Notes: generated by a model from the sequence alone, not told the origin. DNA of 64,000 nt from Ferrithrix thermotolerans DSM 19514 (GCA_945861025.1 CAMASN010000007.1:1-64000), one strand, 5' to 3'. Positions 30,614 through 40,059 are shown, counted from the first letter of the stretch. Numbers and translations are program-made.

Positions 30614-32062
30614 GAAGTTGTCGAACTGCCACGGATCGTTGAGGTTCAACCCGTCGCTTTCGTCGCCATACACCGGGAACAGATCGTTGCGATCGCGCAG
30701 CGGAGTCCAATCGGTTGGTCCCGAGTGCAGCGTGCCCAGATATTTGCGCGACACGTTGAGCACTTCTTCCCACGGCAAGTCGTCGGGCACGAGCAGACCT
30801 TCGTTGGGGTTCTTGATCATCCAACTCAGCGCGCCGATGATGCTTCCGCCAACTTGAACCGTGGTGGCGCTTTGCCCGGGAACGATGGCGCGGGCTTCGT
30901 CGATAGACAGCAATGAGCCGGTCCACCAACTGGTGTAGTCGTGACCCATCAGCAACACACCAAGTTCGTCGCGGCCACTGATGATCTCGTCGTTCAAGAT
31001 GCGCTGGCGGCTCTGCATGCGCCAGTCGTTTTGGCGCAGTTCGTGAATGCTGGCGATGGCGGACTCGGATGGGCAATAGGCGTAGTGAACGGTTGGGCGA
31101 TAGAGCGGATTGCCGAAGTCGTCCCACACCGTGAGGTGATCGCTGATGGTGAGTGCTTCGCCGTGGCGAATGACCATGCCGTGCATCGGACCACATGGCA
31201 CCCACGAACGAACCATCGTGTTGAGCCCAGGCTGAGCCATGCAGATTTGGTTGCGAGGGCCTTCGCCATTGTGGGTGTAGGCGTTCTTGGGGAGGCGTAG
31301 TTCGTGCGTTCCCCAACCCATCTCGGCCGGAGCAACGCCTTCTTCGTAGAGGCCATCGACCGACCACGTGTTCACGAACTCGTCGAACTCTTTGGGCACG
31401 TTGGTGATCTGCGTATCGCGCTCGGAGATGTGAATCACCTTGGTGCCGGTGAGGTGAGCGAGCACGTTGTAGCTGTTGTCGGCGAGCGCGGTTTCGATGG
31501 CGCCAGTGCGTGCGCCGGCGATGCCATCAGATAACAGGCGCGAGCTGATCTCGCGCAGCGCCTGCTTCAAGAAGTGGCTCACAAGGCCAGGGTTGGCGCC
31601 GTGCTCAACAACCGCGGTGGCGCCGTTGTTGTCGCCCCACGCGGCCTTCATGCGCCTCAGTTGCGAGTGGCGCACGTACAACGTGCGATCGATGGGGTGG
31701 GTGCGTTGCAGATCGTCGTACGGATCCCAAACCTCAATAGAGGTGTTCAGGTAACGGACGTTGTGGTCTCGACACCACTGCAGGATCGTGGGGTTGTCAA
31801 TATTCCAGGCAAGATCAACCAGCAAATCGCCGCTACCGACACGGTCGCTGAGGAACGTGTTCAGGTTGTCGGGCGTGAGCCGATCTTGTTCGTAATGAAC
31901 CCCCAGCTTGAGGACCTCGGCGATGCGGGCTCGGTTGTCGACGAAATCGACGACGTTGATGCGATTGGGTTCGATCCCAAGATCACGCACCAACAACGGC
32001 ACGACGCATTGCGCCACAGAGCCGCATCCGAGCACCAGCACCCGCTGGGGGAGGACAGTCAT
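30602..32062 (-). CDS. Homospermidine synthase
   Basis: A 486-residue enzyme of the saccharopine dehydrogenase-like superfamily that makes homospermidine from putrescine with NAD. The N-terminal Rossmann motif VLVLGCGSVAQCVVPLL is followed by DLAWNIDNPTILQWC and VVEHGANPGLVSHFLKQAL, both typical of bacterial homospermidine synthases. The ATG overlaps the stop of a 44-aa upstream gene (ATGA). A polyamine-type ABC importer at 60-64 kb may belong to the same physiology. Carboxynorspermidine synthase relatives are shorter and less likely. Confidence 0.9.
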   Translation of the reverse strand: MTVLPQRVLVLGCGSVAQCVVPLLVRDLGIEPNRINVVDFVDNRARIAEVLKLGVHYEQDRLTPDNLNTFLSDRVGSGDLLVDLAWNIDNPTILQWCRDHNVRYLNTSIEVWDPYDDLQRTHPIDRTLYVRHSQLRRMKAAWGDNNGATAVVEHGANPGLVSHFLKQALREISSRLLSDGIAGARTGAIETALADNSYNVLAHLTGTKVIHISERDTQITNVPKEFDEFVNTWSVDGLYEEGVAPAEMGWGTHELRLPKNAYTHNGEGPRNQICMAQPGLNTMVRSWVPCGPMHGMVIRHGEALTISDHLTVWDDFGNPLYRPTVHYAYCPSESAIASIHELRQNDWRMQSRQRILNDEIISGRDELGVLLMGHDYTSWWTGSLLSIDEARAIVPGQSATTVQVGGSIIGALSWMIKNPNEGLLVPDDLPWEEVLNVSRKYLGTLHSGPTDWTPLRDRNDLFPVYGDESDGLNLNDPWQFDNFLIR

Positions 32063-32193
32063 TCAGCAGATTCCAGAACCAGATCGGCAAGTTGTGCTTC
32101 AAAGGACGCAATGACGTCATTGGCGAGAAGACTCTGCCAGTCGTATGCGATGCCCTTGCGGCCTGCGGTGGCAGTGCCATCGAAATTGTTCAT
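32059..32193 (-). CDS. 44-residue microprotein coupled to homospermidine synthase
   Basis: A 44-residue soluble peptide beginning MNNFDGTATAGRKGIAYDW and ending in an acidic amphipathic stretch (VIASFEAQLADLVLESAE). A strong AGGAGG lies 8 nt before the ATG, and its TGA overlaps the synthase ATG (ATGA), so it should be well translated and coupled. No membrane segment, cysteine or known motif is visible. It could be a subunit, regulator or leader for polyamine synthesis. I recognise no family. Confidence 0.75.
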   Translation of the reverse strand: MNNFDGTATAGRKGIAYDWQSLLANDVIASFEAQLADLVLESAE

Positions 32194-32297
32194 GTGAACG
32201 CCTCCTGGTGAGATCGGTTTCCTTTCTGGCCGGTTTGTTCCGGACACAGGAAGGCGACCATAACGAGTTCGTCGCGGACTCGCTACTCACTGATTCA

Positions 32298-33035
32298 TCA
32301 GACAGAAACGGCTGACTCGTCGGTCAAATTGGCTAACCAAGTCAGCAGTTCGGTGCACAACAGCTCACGGTCGAAGTCGAGCGCAGCAATGTGGCCGCTG
32401 TTCGCTAAACGAAGGCGAGTGACGGGTCCGTGTCCCGCAGCGATGACGGTGTGTTCGAGAGCGTCGGAGTTCGTTGGATCGACCACATTGTCGTGATCAC
32501 TTGATGCAATGAGCAGCGGCACGTTGAAGGTTGCCATCGTGGCGTTGGCGAGGGTGGCGCCACGACCGAGTTCGATGAGCGAGCGCAGCGGCAGTTCGGC
32601 ATACGCGCTGTCTCGCGCGCTTGGATCGCGGATGTCTGATTCGCCGGCAGGCTGCATCGTTCGGCCGCGGCTGATGAGGTATTCGAAATGCTCGGTGGCA
32701 TCAGGGTCGGGTGGTAAGACCACAGGGTTGATGACGGCGACGCCACGAATGTCATTGCGGTGTGCAGCGGTGAGCAACGCGAGCGTGGCACCCATTGATT
32801 GACCCACGACTACGACAGCACCGCAGCGGCGCGAGAGAGCGTCGGCCGCCTCGAGCACGCCTTGCATCCATTCGTTCCAGGCGCAGTCGATGAGGTCTTC
32901 GGGTGTGGTGCCGTGGCCGATGAGGTGCGGGGCGACCACGGTGTAACCGGCCTCGTGAATTGCGGCAGTGATTGGCATGATGCTGTGCGGCGTGCCACCC
33001 AGACCATGGAGGCAGAGCACTCCAAACGATTTCAT
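32298..33035 (-). CDS. Alpha/beta hydrolase, carboxylesterase-like
   Basis: A 245-residue hydrolase of the bacterial carboxylesterase/monoacylglycerol lipase type. The first strand VLCLHGLGGTPHSIMP supplies the oxyanion hole, the nucleophile is Ser in VVGQSMGATLA, and the acid and histidine are in ASSDHDNVVDP and NSGHIAALD. Its ATG overlaps the stop of the trans-sulfuration gene (ATGA). A 100-nt gap without features separates it from the microprotein gene upstream on the minus strand. Substrate unknown. Confidence 0.87.
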   Translation of the reverse strand: MKSFGVLCLHGLGGTPHSIMPITAAIHEAGYTVVAPHLIGHGTTPEDLIDCAWNEWMQGVLEAADALSRRCGAVVVVGQSMGATLALLTAAHRNDIRGVAVINPVVLPPDPDATEHFEYLISRGRTMQPAGESDIRDPSARDSAYAELPLRSLIELGRGATLANATMATFNVPLLIASSDHDNVVDPTNSDALEHTVIAAGHGPVTRLRLANSGHIAALDFDRELLCTELLTWLANLTDESAVSV

Positions 33036-34228
33036 GCTGAGGTGGTTACCCGTTCGAGTGCTTGGTTCAGGTCGGCGATGAGATCGTTGGGGTCTTCAAG
33101 GCCAACCGATACTCGCAGCAGACCCGGGGTGATACCGGCCGCCGAAAGTTCTTCAGCGGTGAGGCTTGAGTGGGTCGATGTTGCGGGGTGACACATCAAC
33201 GTCTCGGGGCCTCCGAGCGATGTAGCCACACGCACCAGCCGGACGCGTTCGAGAACTGATATTGCGTGTTCGAGACCACCGGCCAAATCGAACGCGAGCA
33301 CGGTGCCGCTGTTGCGCATTTGGCGCTGACCGAGTTCGTATTGCGGATGTGTGGTGAGGCCGGGGTAGTGCGCGGCGCGCACTGCGGCGTGCGTAGCGAG
33401 CGCCGTGGAGATCTGCATTGCCGACTTCGATTGGTGAGTCGTGCGCACTGCGAGCGTGCGAATTCCGCGGAGTGCGTTGAGCGCGTCGGCGGGCGACGGG
33501 GTTGCACCGTGCAGCACGCCGTAGCTCCAGATTTCGTCGAGCAGGTCTCGCTCGCCAGCGATCACACCGAGCGTTGCATCGTTGTGACCATCGATGCCCT
33601 TGGTAGCTGAGTGGATCACGAGGTCGACGCCGTGCTGAATCGGGTGCTGACCAAGAGGAGTGGCAAACGTGGAGTCGACCACAGTGAAGGGCCCCTTGAT
33701 CGCGCCAAGCTCATCGAGATCGATCAACTCGAGTAGTGGGTTCGACGGAGTCTCGGCGAGCACCAGCATCGTGCGGCCGGGTTGAACTGCAGCAGCAAAC
33801 GCGCCGGGCTTCGTGCCGTCGACATAGGTGACATCGATACCAAATCGCCGACACGGCCCCTGTAAGAACGCAAGCGTGCCCGCGTAGAGCTGTTGCTGGG
33901 CGACGATATGGCTGCCCGAACTGCACAGCGCCAGAATCGTGGTGCTCAGCGCGCCCATTCCGCTTGCGTATGCAACTGCGTCTTCGGCACCCTCGAGCGC
34001 GGCGATGGCTTCTTCGAATGCGCGAACCGTGGGGTTCGCGTAGCGGCTGTAGAACTCTGTGGATCGGCGTCCGGTAGCGCGCCGGCGAGCGTCGACAAGT
34101 CCTGTTGACACCCATGTACTCGAGGCCCAGAGCGGCGTGGCGAGCGACGTGCCGTTGGCCGATCGGCCGGCGGTAATTGCCGTCGTAGCGGGCTGCTGCG
34201 CGCTCGAAGATGGGTGCTCATTGGTCAC
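33032..34228 (-). CDS. Cys/Met metabolism PLP enzyme (trans-sulfuration family)
   Basis: A 398-residue enzyme of the cystathionine gamma-synthase/lyase, O-acylhomoserine sulfhydrylase and methionine gamma-lyase family. FYSRYANPTVRAFEEAIAAL is the phosphate-binding region, YASGMGALS follows, and the PLP lysine is in HSATKGIDGHNDATLGV. The GTG at 34228 is preferred because upstream codons are in a non-family region. It is coupled to a carboxylesterase, which could in principle act on an O-acyl substrate. The exact reaction cannot be assigned by eye. Confidence 0.88.
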   Translation of the reverse strand: MTNEHPSSSAQQPATTAITAGRSANGTSLATPLWASSTWVSTGLVDARRRATGRRSTEFYSRYANPTVRAFEEAIAALEGAEDAVAYASGMGALSTTILALCSSGSHIVAQQQLYAGTLAFLQGPCRRFGIDVTYVDGTKPGAFAAAVQPGRTMLVLAETPSNPLLELIDLDELGAIKGPFTVVDSTFATPLGQHPIQHGVDLVIHSATKGIDGHNDATLGVIAGERDLLDEIWSYGVLHGATPSPADALNALRGIRTLAVRTTHQSKSAMQISTALATHAAVRAAHYPGLTTHPQYELGQRQMRNSGTVLAFDLAGGLEHAISVLERVRLVRVATSLGGPETLMCHPATSTHSSLTAEELSAAGITPGLLRVSVGLEDPNDLIADLNQALERVTTSA

Positions 34229-34304
34229 GCATTTACAATAGGTGCCAGACCCTGCTTCGAGAAAGCGCCATTCAGGGTCTTGGCGTAGATACCCTGCTAG
34301 CAAC

Positions 34305-35588
34305 ATGCCTGACTCTCCAGCCCACCTCGGCGCTGCACGCGGTCGGCGGACTCCCCCTCACAGGCCCGCCGACGATCACACATCCGAGCACACCGAAAAA
34401 CTAACCGACGTTGCACCCGTGTACACGCCCACCGGCTTCGCAGCCCTTGGCGTGCCACCCGATATCGATGCAGGCCTTGCTGCTGCTGGGTTTTCGAAGC
34501 CGTTCGCGATTCAAACCGAGGCCATTCCAGTAGCGCTCACCGGTGTCGATGTGTGTGGCCGAGCCCGTACCGGCTCAGGTAAAACACTTGCCTTCGGTGT
34601 GCCGCTGCTCTCGCGTCTCACCGGCAAAGCAGCGCCCAATAAGCCACGCGGACTCATCCTCGTGCCCACGCGCGAATTGGCACTACAGGTAGCCGAAGTA
34701 CTTGAACCAGTCGCTCAGGCGTGCGGGTTCGGCGTACTTGCGGTGTACGGCGGGTCATCGCGCCATCGTCAGATCGACGTACTCAACGCCGGCGTCGAGG
34801 TTGTTGTGGCCACTCCACTGCGCCTCATCGACCTGTTGAAAAACAACGAACTCGATCTCGATCAGATCGAAGTGCTCGTACTCGACGAGGCCGATCGCAT
34901 GGCCGACGATGGGTTCACCCCGCAGGTTGAGTGGATTCTGCGCAAGATCACCGGACCGCATCAGACAATGCTGTTCTCGGCAACACTCGACGGCGACGTC
35001 GGACACTTGGTTCGCCGCTATCTCAAAGACCCCGTCGAGGTGTCTATCGATGCGCCTACCGACACGGTTGGTACGATGTATCACCTCTTCTTGGCGGTGC
35101 ATCGCATGGACCGCGACAAAGTGGTGGCAACGATCGCTAGCTCGTTCGAGCGCGTCATCGTGTTCTGCGCAACCAAGCGTGCCTGCGACCGCGCCACAGA
35201 GGCATTGCAAGATCTTGGTGTGCGAGCAATGGCCATTCACGGCGATCTCCCGCAGCCATCGCGCGAAAAGGCGCTGAAGCGGTTCACCATCGGCGAAATT
35301 TCGGTGCTCGTTGCAACCGACGTTGCCGCCCGTGGTATCGACATCGACGACATCGGTGCAGTGATCCATTACGAGCCTGCCGCCGACGGCAAGGCCTATT
35401 TGCACCGCAGCGGCCGCACGGCTCGCGCTGGCAAAGATGGCTGGGCGGTCACCTTGGCCGAATACAACCAACACGTGCAGTGCACCGTGTTGCAGCGTGC
35501 GTTACGTCTGCCGTTCACGAAGCCGGTCGAGGTGTTCTCGAATAACCCCAAGCTTCGCGATCTGCACCAGTTCGACGCTCTCGTCTAA
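34305..35588 (+). CDS. DEAD-box RNA helicase
   Basis: A 427-residue helicase core. Visible motifs in order: Q-motif KPFAIQTEAIPVAL, I (ARTGSGKT), Ia (PTRELALQ), II (LDEADRMADDGF), III (FSATLDG), IV (VIVFCATKRA), V (ATDVAARGIDI) and VI (HRSGRTARAG). It is close to the minimal length, with no RNA-binding tail, so RhlE-like. The ATG at 34305 lies 8 nt after TACCCT; an upstream in-frame ATG is less likely. Likely roles are cold adaptation, ribosome assembly or mRNA decay. A perfect palindrome follows its stop. Confidence 0.92.
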   Translation: MPDSPAHLGAARGRRTPPHRPADDHTSEHTEKLTDVAPVYTPTGFAALGVPPDIDAGLAAAGFSKPFAIQTEAIPVALTGVDVCGRARTGSGKTLAFGVPLLSRLTGKAAPNKPRGLILVPTRELALQVAEVLEPVAQACGFGVLAVYGGSSRHRQIDVLNAGVEVVVATPLRLIDLLKNNELDLDQIEVLVLDEADRMADDGFTPQVEWILRKITGPHQTMLFSATLDGDVGHLVRRYLKDPVEVSIDAPTDTVGTMYHLFLAVHRMDRDKVVATIASSFERVIVFCATKRACDRATEALQDLGVRAMAIHGDLPQPSREKALKRFTIGEISVLVATDVAARGIDIDDIGAVIHYEPAADGKAYLHRSGRTARAGKDGWAVTLAEYNQHVQCTVLQRALRLPFTKPVEVFSNNPKLRDLHQFDALV

Positions 35589-35650
35589 CTCACACCGCAC
35601 ACTCTGCCGACCACCAGCGCCGCGTCGTCGCCCCCCTTCGCCCGTCTGCA

Positions 35651-35718
35651 CTCCACGGTTTGTTGAAGACAATTGGTCGACCCTCGACCAATTGTCTTCA
35701 ACAAACGCTTTGGTGGAG
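35651..35718. repeat. Intergenic palindromic element, copy 2, likely bidirectional terminator
   Basis: A perfect 23-bp inverted repeat (35658-35680 with 35684-35706) has only CCC between its arms. The arms begin GTTTGTTGAAGAC, identical to the element at 12.36 kb. CTCCAC (35651-35656) and GTGGAG (35713-35718) extend it with a mismatch. C-rich DNA lies on the left, as at copy 1. Here it sits between convergent helicase and leuD genes and could terminate both. Confidence 0.9.
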
Positions 35719-35727
35719 CGGAATGAG

Positions 35728-35799
35728 GCGGCTGAGTGATGTGGCGGCTGAGTGATGTGGCGGCGGAGTGATGTGGCCGCTGAGTGATGTGGCGGCTAG
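35728..35799. repeat. 16-bp tandem repeat, four copies plus partial
   Basis: GCGGCTGAGTGATGTG occurs four times with period 16 (35728-35791; copies 3 and 4 differ by one base each) and a fifth partial copy runs into the leuD stop codon at 35796-35798. The repeat ends exactly at a gene end. Confidence 0.92.
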
Positions 35800-36380
35800 T
35801 GCAACCAGGCCGGACGCTTCGATTCGTACGAATCGATGTCGGCGATGTGTGTCATGGTGATGCCCACGTCGTCGAGTCCGTTGAGGAACCGATACTGGTT
35901 CTGAGCTTCCATCTCAAAGCTCTCAACGAATCCGATTGACGGAATCTCGACGAGCAGGCGCTCCATGTCGACGGTGATCTCAACGGTGTGATCGGCCTCG
36001 ATGGCATCCCAGATGCGGGTGACGGCCTCGGCCGACAGCACCACCGGAGCAAGACCATTCTTGGTGCAGTTGTTGCGGAAGATGTCGCTGAAGCTTGGTG
36101 CGATCACGGCGTCGAACCCGTATTGCTGGATGGCCCACACGGCGTGCTCGCGTGATGAGCCAACGCCGAAACTGGGGCCTGCAACCAAGATCGAGGCGCT
36201 TGCGTACTTCTCGTCGTTGAGCACAAAGTTGCGATCGTCTCGCCACGTGCTGAAGAGTCCCTTTTCGAAGCCGGTGCGCTCAACACGCTTGAGCCAATCG
36301 GCAGGGATGATCTGGTCGGTGTCTACGTCGCTGCGCTTGAGGGGCACACCGGTACCGGTGATGACGCGTACTGCTTTCAT
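35796..36380 (-). CDS. leuD: 3-isopropylmalate dehydratase, small subunit
   Basis: A 194-residue swivel-domain subunit of isopropylmalate isomerase. [28 protein letters not shown] at the N-terminus, [21 protein letters not shown] and the [14 protein letters not shown] segment are conserved. Its ATG overlaps the leuC stop (ATGA), as expected for two subunits made in equal amounts. Its stop codon lies inside the last partial copy of a 16-bp tandem repeat. Confidence 0.96.
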   Translation of the reverse strand: MKAVRVITGTGVPLKRSDVDTDQIIPADWLKRVERTGFEKGLFSTWRDDRNFVLNDEKYASASILVAGPSFGVGSSREHAVWAIQQYGFDAVIAPSFSDIFRNNCTKNGLAPVVLSAEAVTRIWDAIEADHTVEITVDMERLLVEIPSIGFVESFEMEAQNQYRFLNGLDDVGITMTHIADIDSYESKRPAWLH

Positions 36381-37789
36381 GACTGTGCTGCCTTCTCGAG
36401 ATCGGCGGGTGTGGCGAAGTGGCCAAGGATTGCAGTGGCCGCTGCGATCTCTGGGGACACGAGGTGGGTGCGTCCGCCGCGGCCTTGACGGCCTTCGAAG
36501 TTGCGGTTGCTGGTGCTCGCTGAGCGCTCACCGACCGCAAGCTTGTCGGGGTTCATGGCCAAGCACATGCTGCAACCCGGCTCGCGCCAATCTGCGCCAG
36601 CAGCGGTGAAGATCGCGGGCAAGCCCTCGGCTTCGGCCTGCGCCTTGACGGCATGGCTACCCGGCACGACCATCACTCGCTTGACGGTCACGGTGTGGCC
36701 TCGCATGACAGCTGCTGCCGCCCGAAGGTCTTCGATGCGGCTGTTGGTGCAGCTACCGATAAACACCGTGTCGACGGTGACATCGCGAATTGGGGTGCCA
36801 GCGGTGAGGCCCATGTATTGCAACGCTCGCTCGATTGTCTCGCGGGCGGTGGGGTCTTCGCAGTCTTCGGGCGACGGCACGACATCGTCGATGGAGATGA
36901 CCTGAGCGGGGTTGGTTCCCCACGACACCTGCGGCTTCAGGGTTGAGGCGTCGATGAATACTTCTTTGTCCCACGTGGCACCATCGTCGGTGACCAGCGT
37001 GCGCCAGTCGGCGACAGCGGCGTCCCAATCGGCACCCTTTGGTGCGTTGGCGCGGCCGTTGAGGTACGAAAAGGTTGTGTCGTCGGGAGCGATGAGTCCG
37101 GCCTTGGCGCCAGCCTCAATACTCATGTTGCACACCGTCATGCGACCTTCCATGCTCAGCGCACGAATGGCCGAACCGCGGTATTCGATGACATGGCCGA
37201 TGCCGCCGCCGGTGCCGATTTCGCCGATGATCGCGAGGATGATGTCCTTGGCGGTAACGCCTGGGGCCAATTCGCCATCGACCGTCACGGCCATCCACTT
37301 GGGTCGGGTTTGCGGCAGCGTCTGCGTGGCGAGCACATGCTCGACCTCGCTGGTGCCGATGCCGAATGCCAAGGCTCCGAAGGCGCCGTGTGTTGCCGTG
37401 TGGCTATCGCCGCACACCACGGTCATGCCGGGCAAGGTGCGACCCTGCTCGGGAGCGATCACGTGCACAATGCCCTGCAGTGGGTGGCCCATGGGGAAGT
37501 TGGTGATGCCGAACTCGGCGGTGTTCTCGCGCAGCACATCTACTTGGCGGGCAGAGATTGGGTCTTCGATTGGTTGATCGATGTTCGCGGTGGGCACGTT
37601 GTGATCTTCGGTGGCGATGGTGAGATCGGGGCGGCGGATCTTGCGGCCGCTGAGACGCAGGCCGTCGAATGCCTGTGGGCTGGTTACCTCGTGAACGAGG
37701 TGGAGGTCGATGTAGAGCAGGTCGGGTTCGCTGGCTGCGCTGTAGACCACATGGCGGTCCCAGACCTTTTGGGGCAGTGTCGATTTCAT
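36377..37789 (-). CDS. leuC: 3-isopropylmalate dehydratase, large subunit
   Basis: A 470-residue aconitase-family subunit catalysing the second step of leucine synthesis. Cluster-binding cysteines are in [13 protein letters not shown] and [31 protein letters not shown] is the conserved substrate segment. The ATG at 37789 ([11 protein letters not shown]) is chosen over a distant in-frame start that would overlap the divergent regulator gene. Only 35 bp separate it from the IclR-type gene, which in related actinobacteria represses leuCD. Confidence 0.96.
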   Translation of the reverse strand: MKSTLPQKVWDRHVVYSAASEPDLLYIDLHLVHEVTSPQAFDGLRLSGRKIRRPDLTIATEDHNVPTANIDQPIEDPISARQVDVLRENTAEFGITNFPMGHPLQGIVHVIAPEQGRTLPGMTVVCGDSHTATHGAFGALAFGIGTSEVEHVLATQTLPQTRPKWMAVTVDGELAPGVTAKDIILAIIGEIGTGGGIGHVIEYRGSAIRALSMEGRMTVCNMSIEAGAKAGLIAPDDTTFSYLNGRANAPKGADWDAAVADWRTLVTDDGATWDKEVFIDASTLKPQVSWGTNPAQVISIDDVVPSPEDCEDPTARETIERALQYMGLTAGTPIRDVTVDTVFIGSCTNSRIEDLRAAAAVMRGHTVTVKRVMVVPGSHAVKAQAEAEGLPAIFTAAGADWREPGCSMCLAMNPDKLAVGERSASTSNRNFEGRQGRGGRTHLVSPEIAAATAILGHFATPADLEKAAQS

Positions 37790-37797
37790 CGCGTCTG

Positions 37798-37822
37798 TCT
37801 CACTTTCTGAGATAGCATTCTC
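37798..37822. promoter_or_regulatory. Candidate operator between IclR regulator and leuCD
   Basis: TCTC (37798-37801), GAGA (37809-37812) and TCTC (37819-37822) form two overlapping inverted repeats about one helical turn apart. GAGATAGCATTCTC covers TAGCAT (37813-37818), the likely -10 of the regulator gene, which lies 6 nt before its GTG. The opposite strand carries TATCTC as a possible leuC -10. Autorepression plus leuCD control is the simplest reading, by analogy with NdgR/LtbR. Confidence 0.5.
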
Positions 37823-37824
37823 GT

Positions 37825-38511
37825 GTGGTGGACAGCATATCGGGCGTCGGCGTACTCGACAAGGCAATATTGGTGTTGCGTTCGTTGCGCGCTCAGGGTC
37901 CGTTGGGCCTCGCTGATCTGCAGTCAGCCACTGGTCTGCCGCGTGCCACTGCGCATCGACTTGCCGTCGCGCTGCAAGAGCACGGCCTCGTGCGCCGAGA
38001 CGATGCTGGGCGCTTCTGTCTGGGGTTCGAACTCATCGCGATGGGACGCGCAGCGGCCGAGGCATTTCCTCTGGGCGAGTTGGCCCGCCCTGCGCTCATC
38101 GCGCTTCGCGACGCCACTGCCGAGAGCGTGCAACTGTTTGTGCGCGAGGGCGACGAGCGTCGGTGCGTGGTCTCGATGCAGTCGCCTCACGGCTTGCGTT
38201 GGATTGTGCCCGAGGGCGCGCGCTTGCCACTGGGGGTGGGTTCGGCCGGTCGTGTTCTGCACGCCACAGCCGGTTCGGCCACGAGCAAAGAGGCGTGGGT
38301 CGAAAGCGTCGAAGAGCGCGAGCCCGGAGTTGCCTCGGTCTCCGCTGCCGTCCACGGCGTTGATGGGGTGGTGCTCGCTGCGGTGAGCATTAGCGGTCCG
38401 ATCGAACGGCTCACCCGTCAACCCGGCAAACGGTTTGGCAAAGCGGTCGTCGAGGCAGCCGCTGCCGTGTCGCTCAGCATTGAGCGCTCGCAACGCGGAG
38501 TCGGCCTGTAG
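37825..38511 (+). CDS. IclR-family regulator, NdgR/LtbR-like
   Basis: A 228-residue IclR protein: N-terminal winged helix ([44 protein letters not shown] covers about residues 7-50) and a C-terminal effector domain with [26 protein letters not shown]. In Streptomyces (NdgR) and Corynebacterium (LtbR), IclR proteins divergent from leuCD regulate leucine genes, and the arrangement here is the same. GTG 37825 (or 37828) follows TAGCAT by 6 nt. Effector unknown, probably a leucine-pathway signal. Confidence 0.9.
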   Translation: MVDSISGVGVLDKAILVLRSLRAQGPLGLADLQSATGLPRATAHRLAVALQEHGLVRRDDAGRFCLGFELIAMGRAAAEAFPLGELARPALIALRDATAESVQLFVREGDERRCVVSMQSPHGLRWIVPEGARLPLGVGSAGRVLHATAGSATSKEAWVESVEEREPGVASVSAAVHGVDGVVLAAVSISGPIERLTRQPGKRFGKAVVEAAAAVSLSIERSQRGVGL

Positions 38512-38557
38512 CCGACTGAGTTGAGCGAGTTGAGCCAGATTTCCTGCGGGCCCACTC

Positions 38558-39121
38558 GTGGGCACTCAGTCCGTGGTGCAAGACACCACCTTGAATATCG
38601 CCATGTGGCTTGAGCGACGCCTTGATATGTCGCTCGGATTCCATTTCCCGGCAGCACGCCTCTACGGAATTGTGCTCAACGATCCACTTGGGTTAGTTGA
38701 CGACACGGGTCAAGCAGCGCGCTCGAGTTTCATCGACGAGTCTGACGATGTCTACGAGCTCATGGCCGGTGCGGCGGGTGTGCTCGTCCGTTCGTTCGAT
38801 GCCGCCGCTGTGGTGACCGCAGGTTGGGCGGCCCCCATGGCAGAGGACGGTTCGATGGCTCAGCGGGCCAGCCGCCACCCGTTGCGTCGGCGTGTGCGAG
38901 CGGTTGCGGTAGTGAGCGACGATGGCGTTGCCAGCCTGATCCGCTTTGAGGACGACCCTGATGAGCTCATCGCCCAGACCGCCGCCGGCGCGGGCCTGAT
39001 GGTCGATGCGCTCGAGGCAATGTGGTTCGGCACGGCTGGATTGTGGGGAGACCCCTATGAAGCACTGTTGCGTACGAGCGACGAGTTGGCCTCGACGCGA
39101 AACTGCCGTCGCCGGCGCTGA
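38558..39121 (+). CDS. Conserved hypothetical protein
   Basis: Up to 187 residues. Recognisable blocks are LGFHFPAARLYGIVLNDPLG, AAVVTAGWAAPMAEDGS and RHPLRRRVRAVAVVSDDGVASLIRF, ending in a basic tail. It reads like a soluble alpha/beta protein, with alternating hydrophobic strands in the second half. GTG 38558 and ATG 38603 are both possible starts, and neither has a Shine-Dalgarno. It follows the IclR gene by 46 nt containing a GAGTTGAGC tandem pair. I do not recognise the family. Confidence 0.65.
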   Translation: MGTQSVVQDTTLNIAMWLERRLDMSLGFHFPAARLYGIVLNDPLGLVDDTGQAARSSFIDESDDVYELMAGAAGVLVRSFDAAAVVTAGWAAPMAEDGSMAQRASRHPLRRRVRAVAVVSDDGVASLIRFEDDPDELIAQTAAGAGLMVDALEAMWFGTAGLWGDPYEALLRTSDELASTRNCRRRR

Positions 39122-39128
39122 GCACGAG

Positions 39129-40049
39129 TTACTTGGTGAACCCAACGAGGTCGACCACAAGCACGAGGTCGGTGACGGCGGGCAGCGAGTTCGCGGTGTT
39201 GCCGTCGCTGCCGAAACCCTGCTCCGATGGCACGATGAGCAGGCGGCGTCCTCCCACTTTCATGCCGGTCACGCCATCGACCAGACCCTTGATGGTGCCA
39301 CTGTTGAGCACGACCTTGACTGCCTTGCCGGTCTTCCAGGTGCTCTCAAGCTCGGCGCCGGTATCGCCCCGGTAGGCGTTGAGCTGCAGATAGGCGGTGC
39401 CGTCGGCAACCGCTGTCTCACCGGTGCCCGGAACCAGTTCGGTGATGCCGAGTTCGGTGGCTCCGACGCTGGTTGGAATGCTCACCGTGGGGGCGTCGGC
39501 CGGGTTCGCATCGGGAACGACCAGTGGGGTGGACACTGACACGACCTTGACCACGAAGGTCAGAGCGTCGCCGGCCTTGATGATGTCGCCCTGAGGCCGG
39601 TCGCCGTAGGCGAGGTCGGCGGGGATGTCGAGTTGGCGAAGGCCGCCGGCTTTGACGCCTACGAGGCCTTGGTCCCAACCTTGAATGACGCCGCCAGCAC
39701 CGAGGGTGACGGGAAACGGCTGACTGTCAAAGTTGCTATCGAACTCGGTGCCGTCGACCGAACGCACACCCACGTAGAACACGGAGACATCGTCGCCCGC
39801 CTTCGCTGCTGGTCCGGTGCCTTCTTCGAGGTCGGTGATGACGAGCTCGGTTGGCAGCGTGGCAGGAATCTTCACCGTGGGCTTGGTGGTTGGGCCAGCG
39901 GTCGAAGAGCTCGCGGTAGACGAGTCGGGTGTTGACGAATCCGTCTTCACCGAGTCGGTGGAGCTGGTTGAACTCTTTGAGCTACCGCATCCGGCAAGGA
40001 CGACAAGGCAGGTAAGACAAGCAACGGTGATGGTGAGCTGGCGACGCAT
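39129..40049 (-). CDS. Lipoprotein with two FKBP-type peptidyl-prolyl isomerase domains
   Basis: A 306-residue secreted lipoprotein: signal peptide with lipobox LAGC near residue 20, a long Ser/Thr/Asp linker, an FKBP domain (GDDVSVFYVGVRSVDGTEFDSNF...GVIQGWDQGLVGVKAGGLRQLDIP) and a second, more divergent FKBP-like domain ending KVGGRRLLIVPSEQGFG. The first keeps the binding-site pattern; the second lacks several aromatic residues. It probably folds envelope proteins. ATG 40049 gives the signal peptide; the longer frame upstream is rejected. Its gene ends 7 nt from the convergent hypothetical gene. Confidence 0.9.
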   Translation of the reverse strand: MRRQLTITVACLTCLVVLAGCGSSKSSTSSTDSVKTDSSTPDSSTASSSTAGPTTKPTVKIPATLPTELVITDLEEGTGPAAKAGDDVSVFYVGVRSVDGTEFDSNFDSQPFPVTLGAGGVIQGWDQGLVGVKAGGLRQLDIPADLAYGDRPQGDIIKAGDALTFVVKVVSVSTPLVVPDANPADAPTVSIPTSVGATELGITELVPGTGETAVADGTAYLQLNAYRGDTGAELESTWKTGKAVKVVLNSGTIKGLVDGVTGMKVGGRRLLIVPSEQGFGSDGNTANSLPAVTDLVLVVDLVGFTK

Positions 40050-40059
40050 TTCGCCGACG

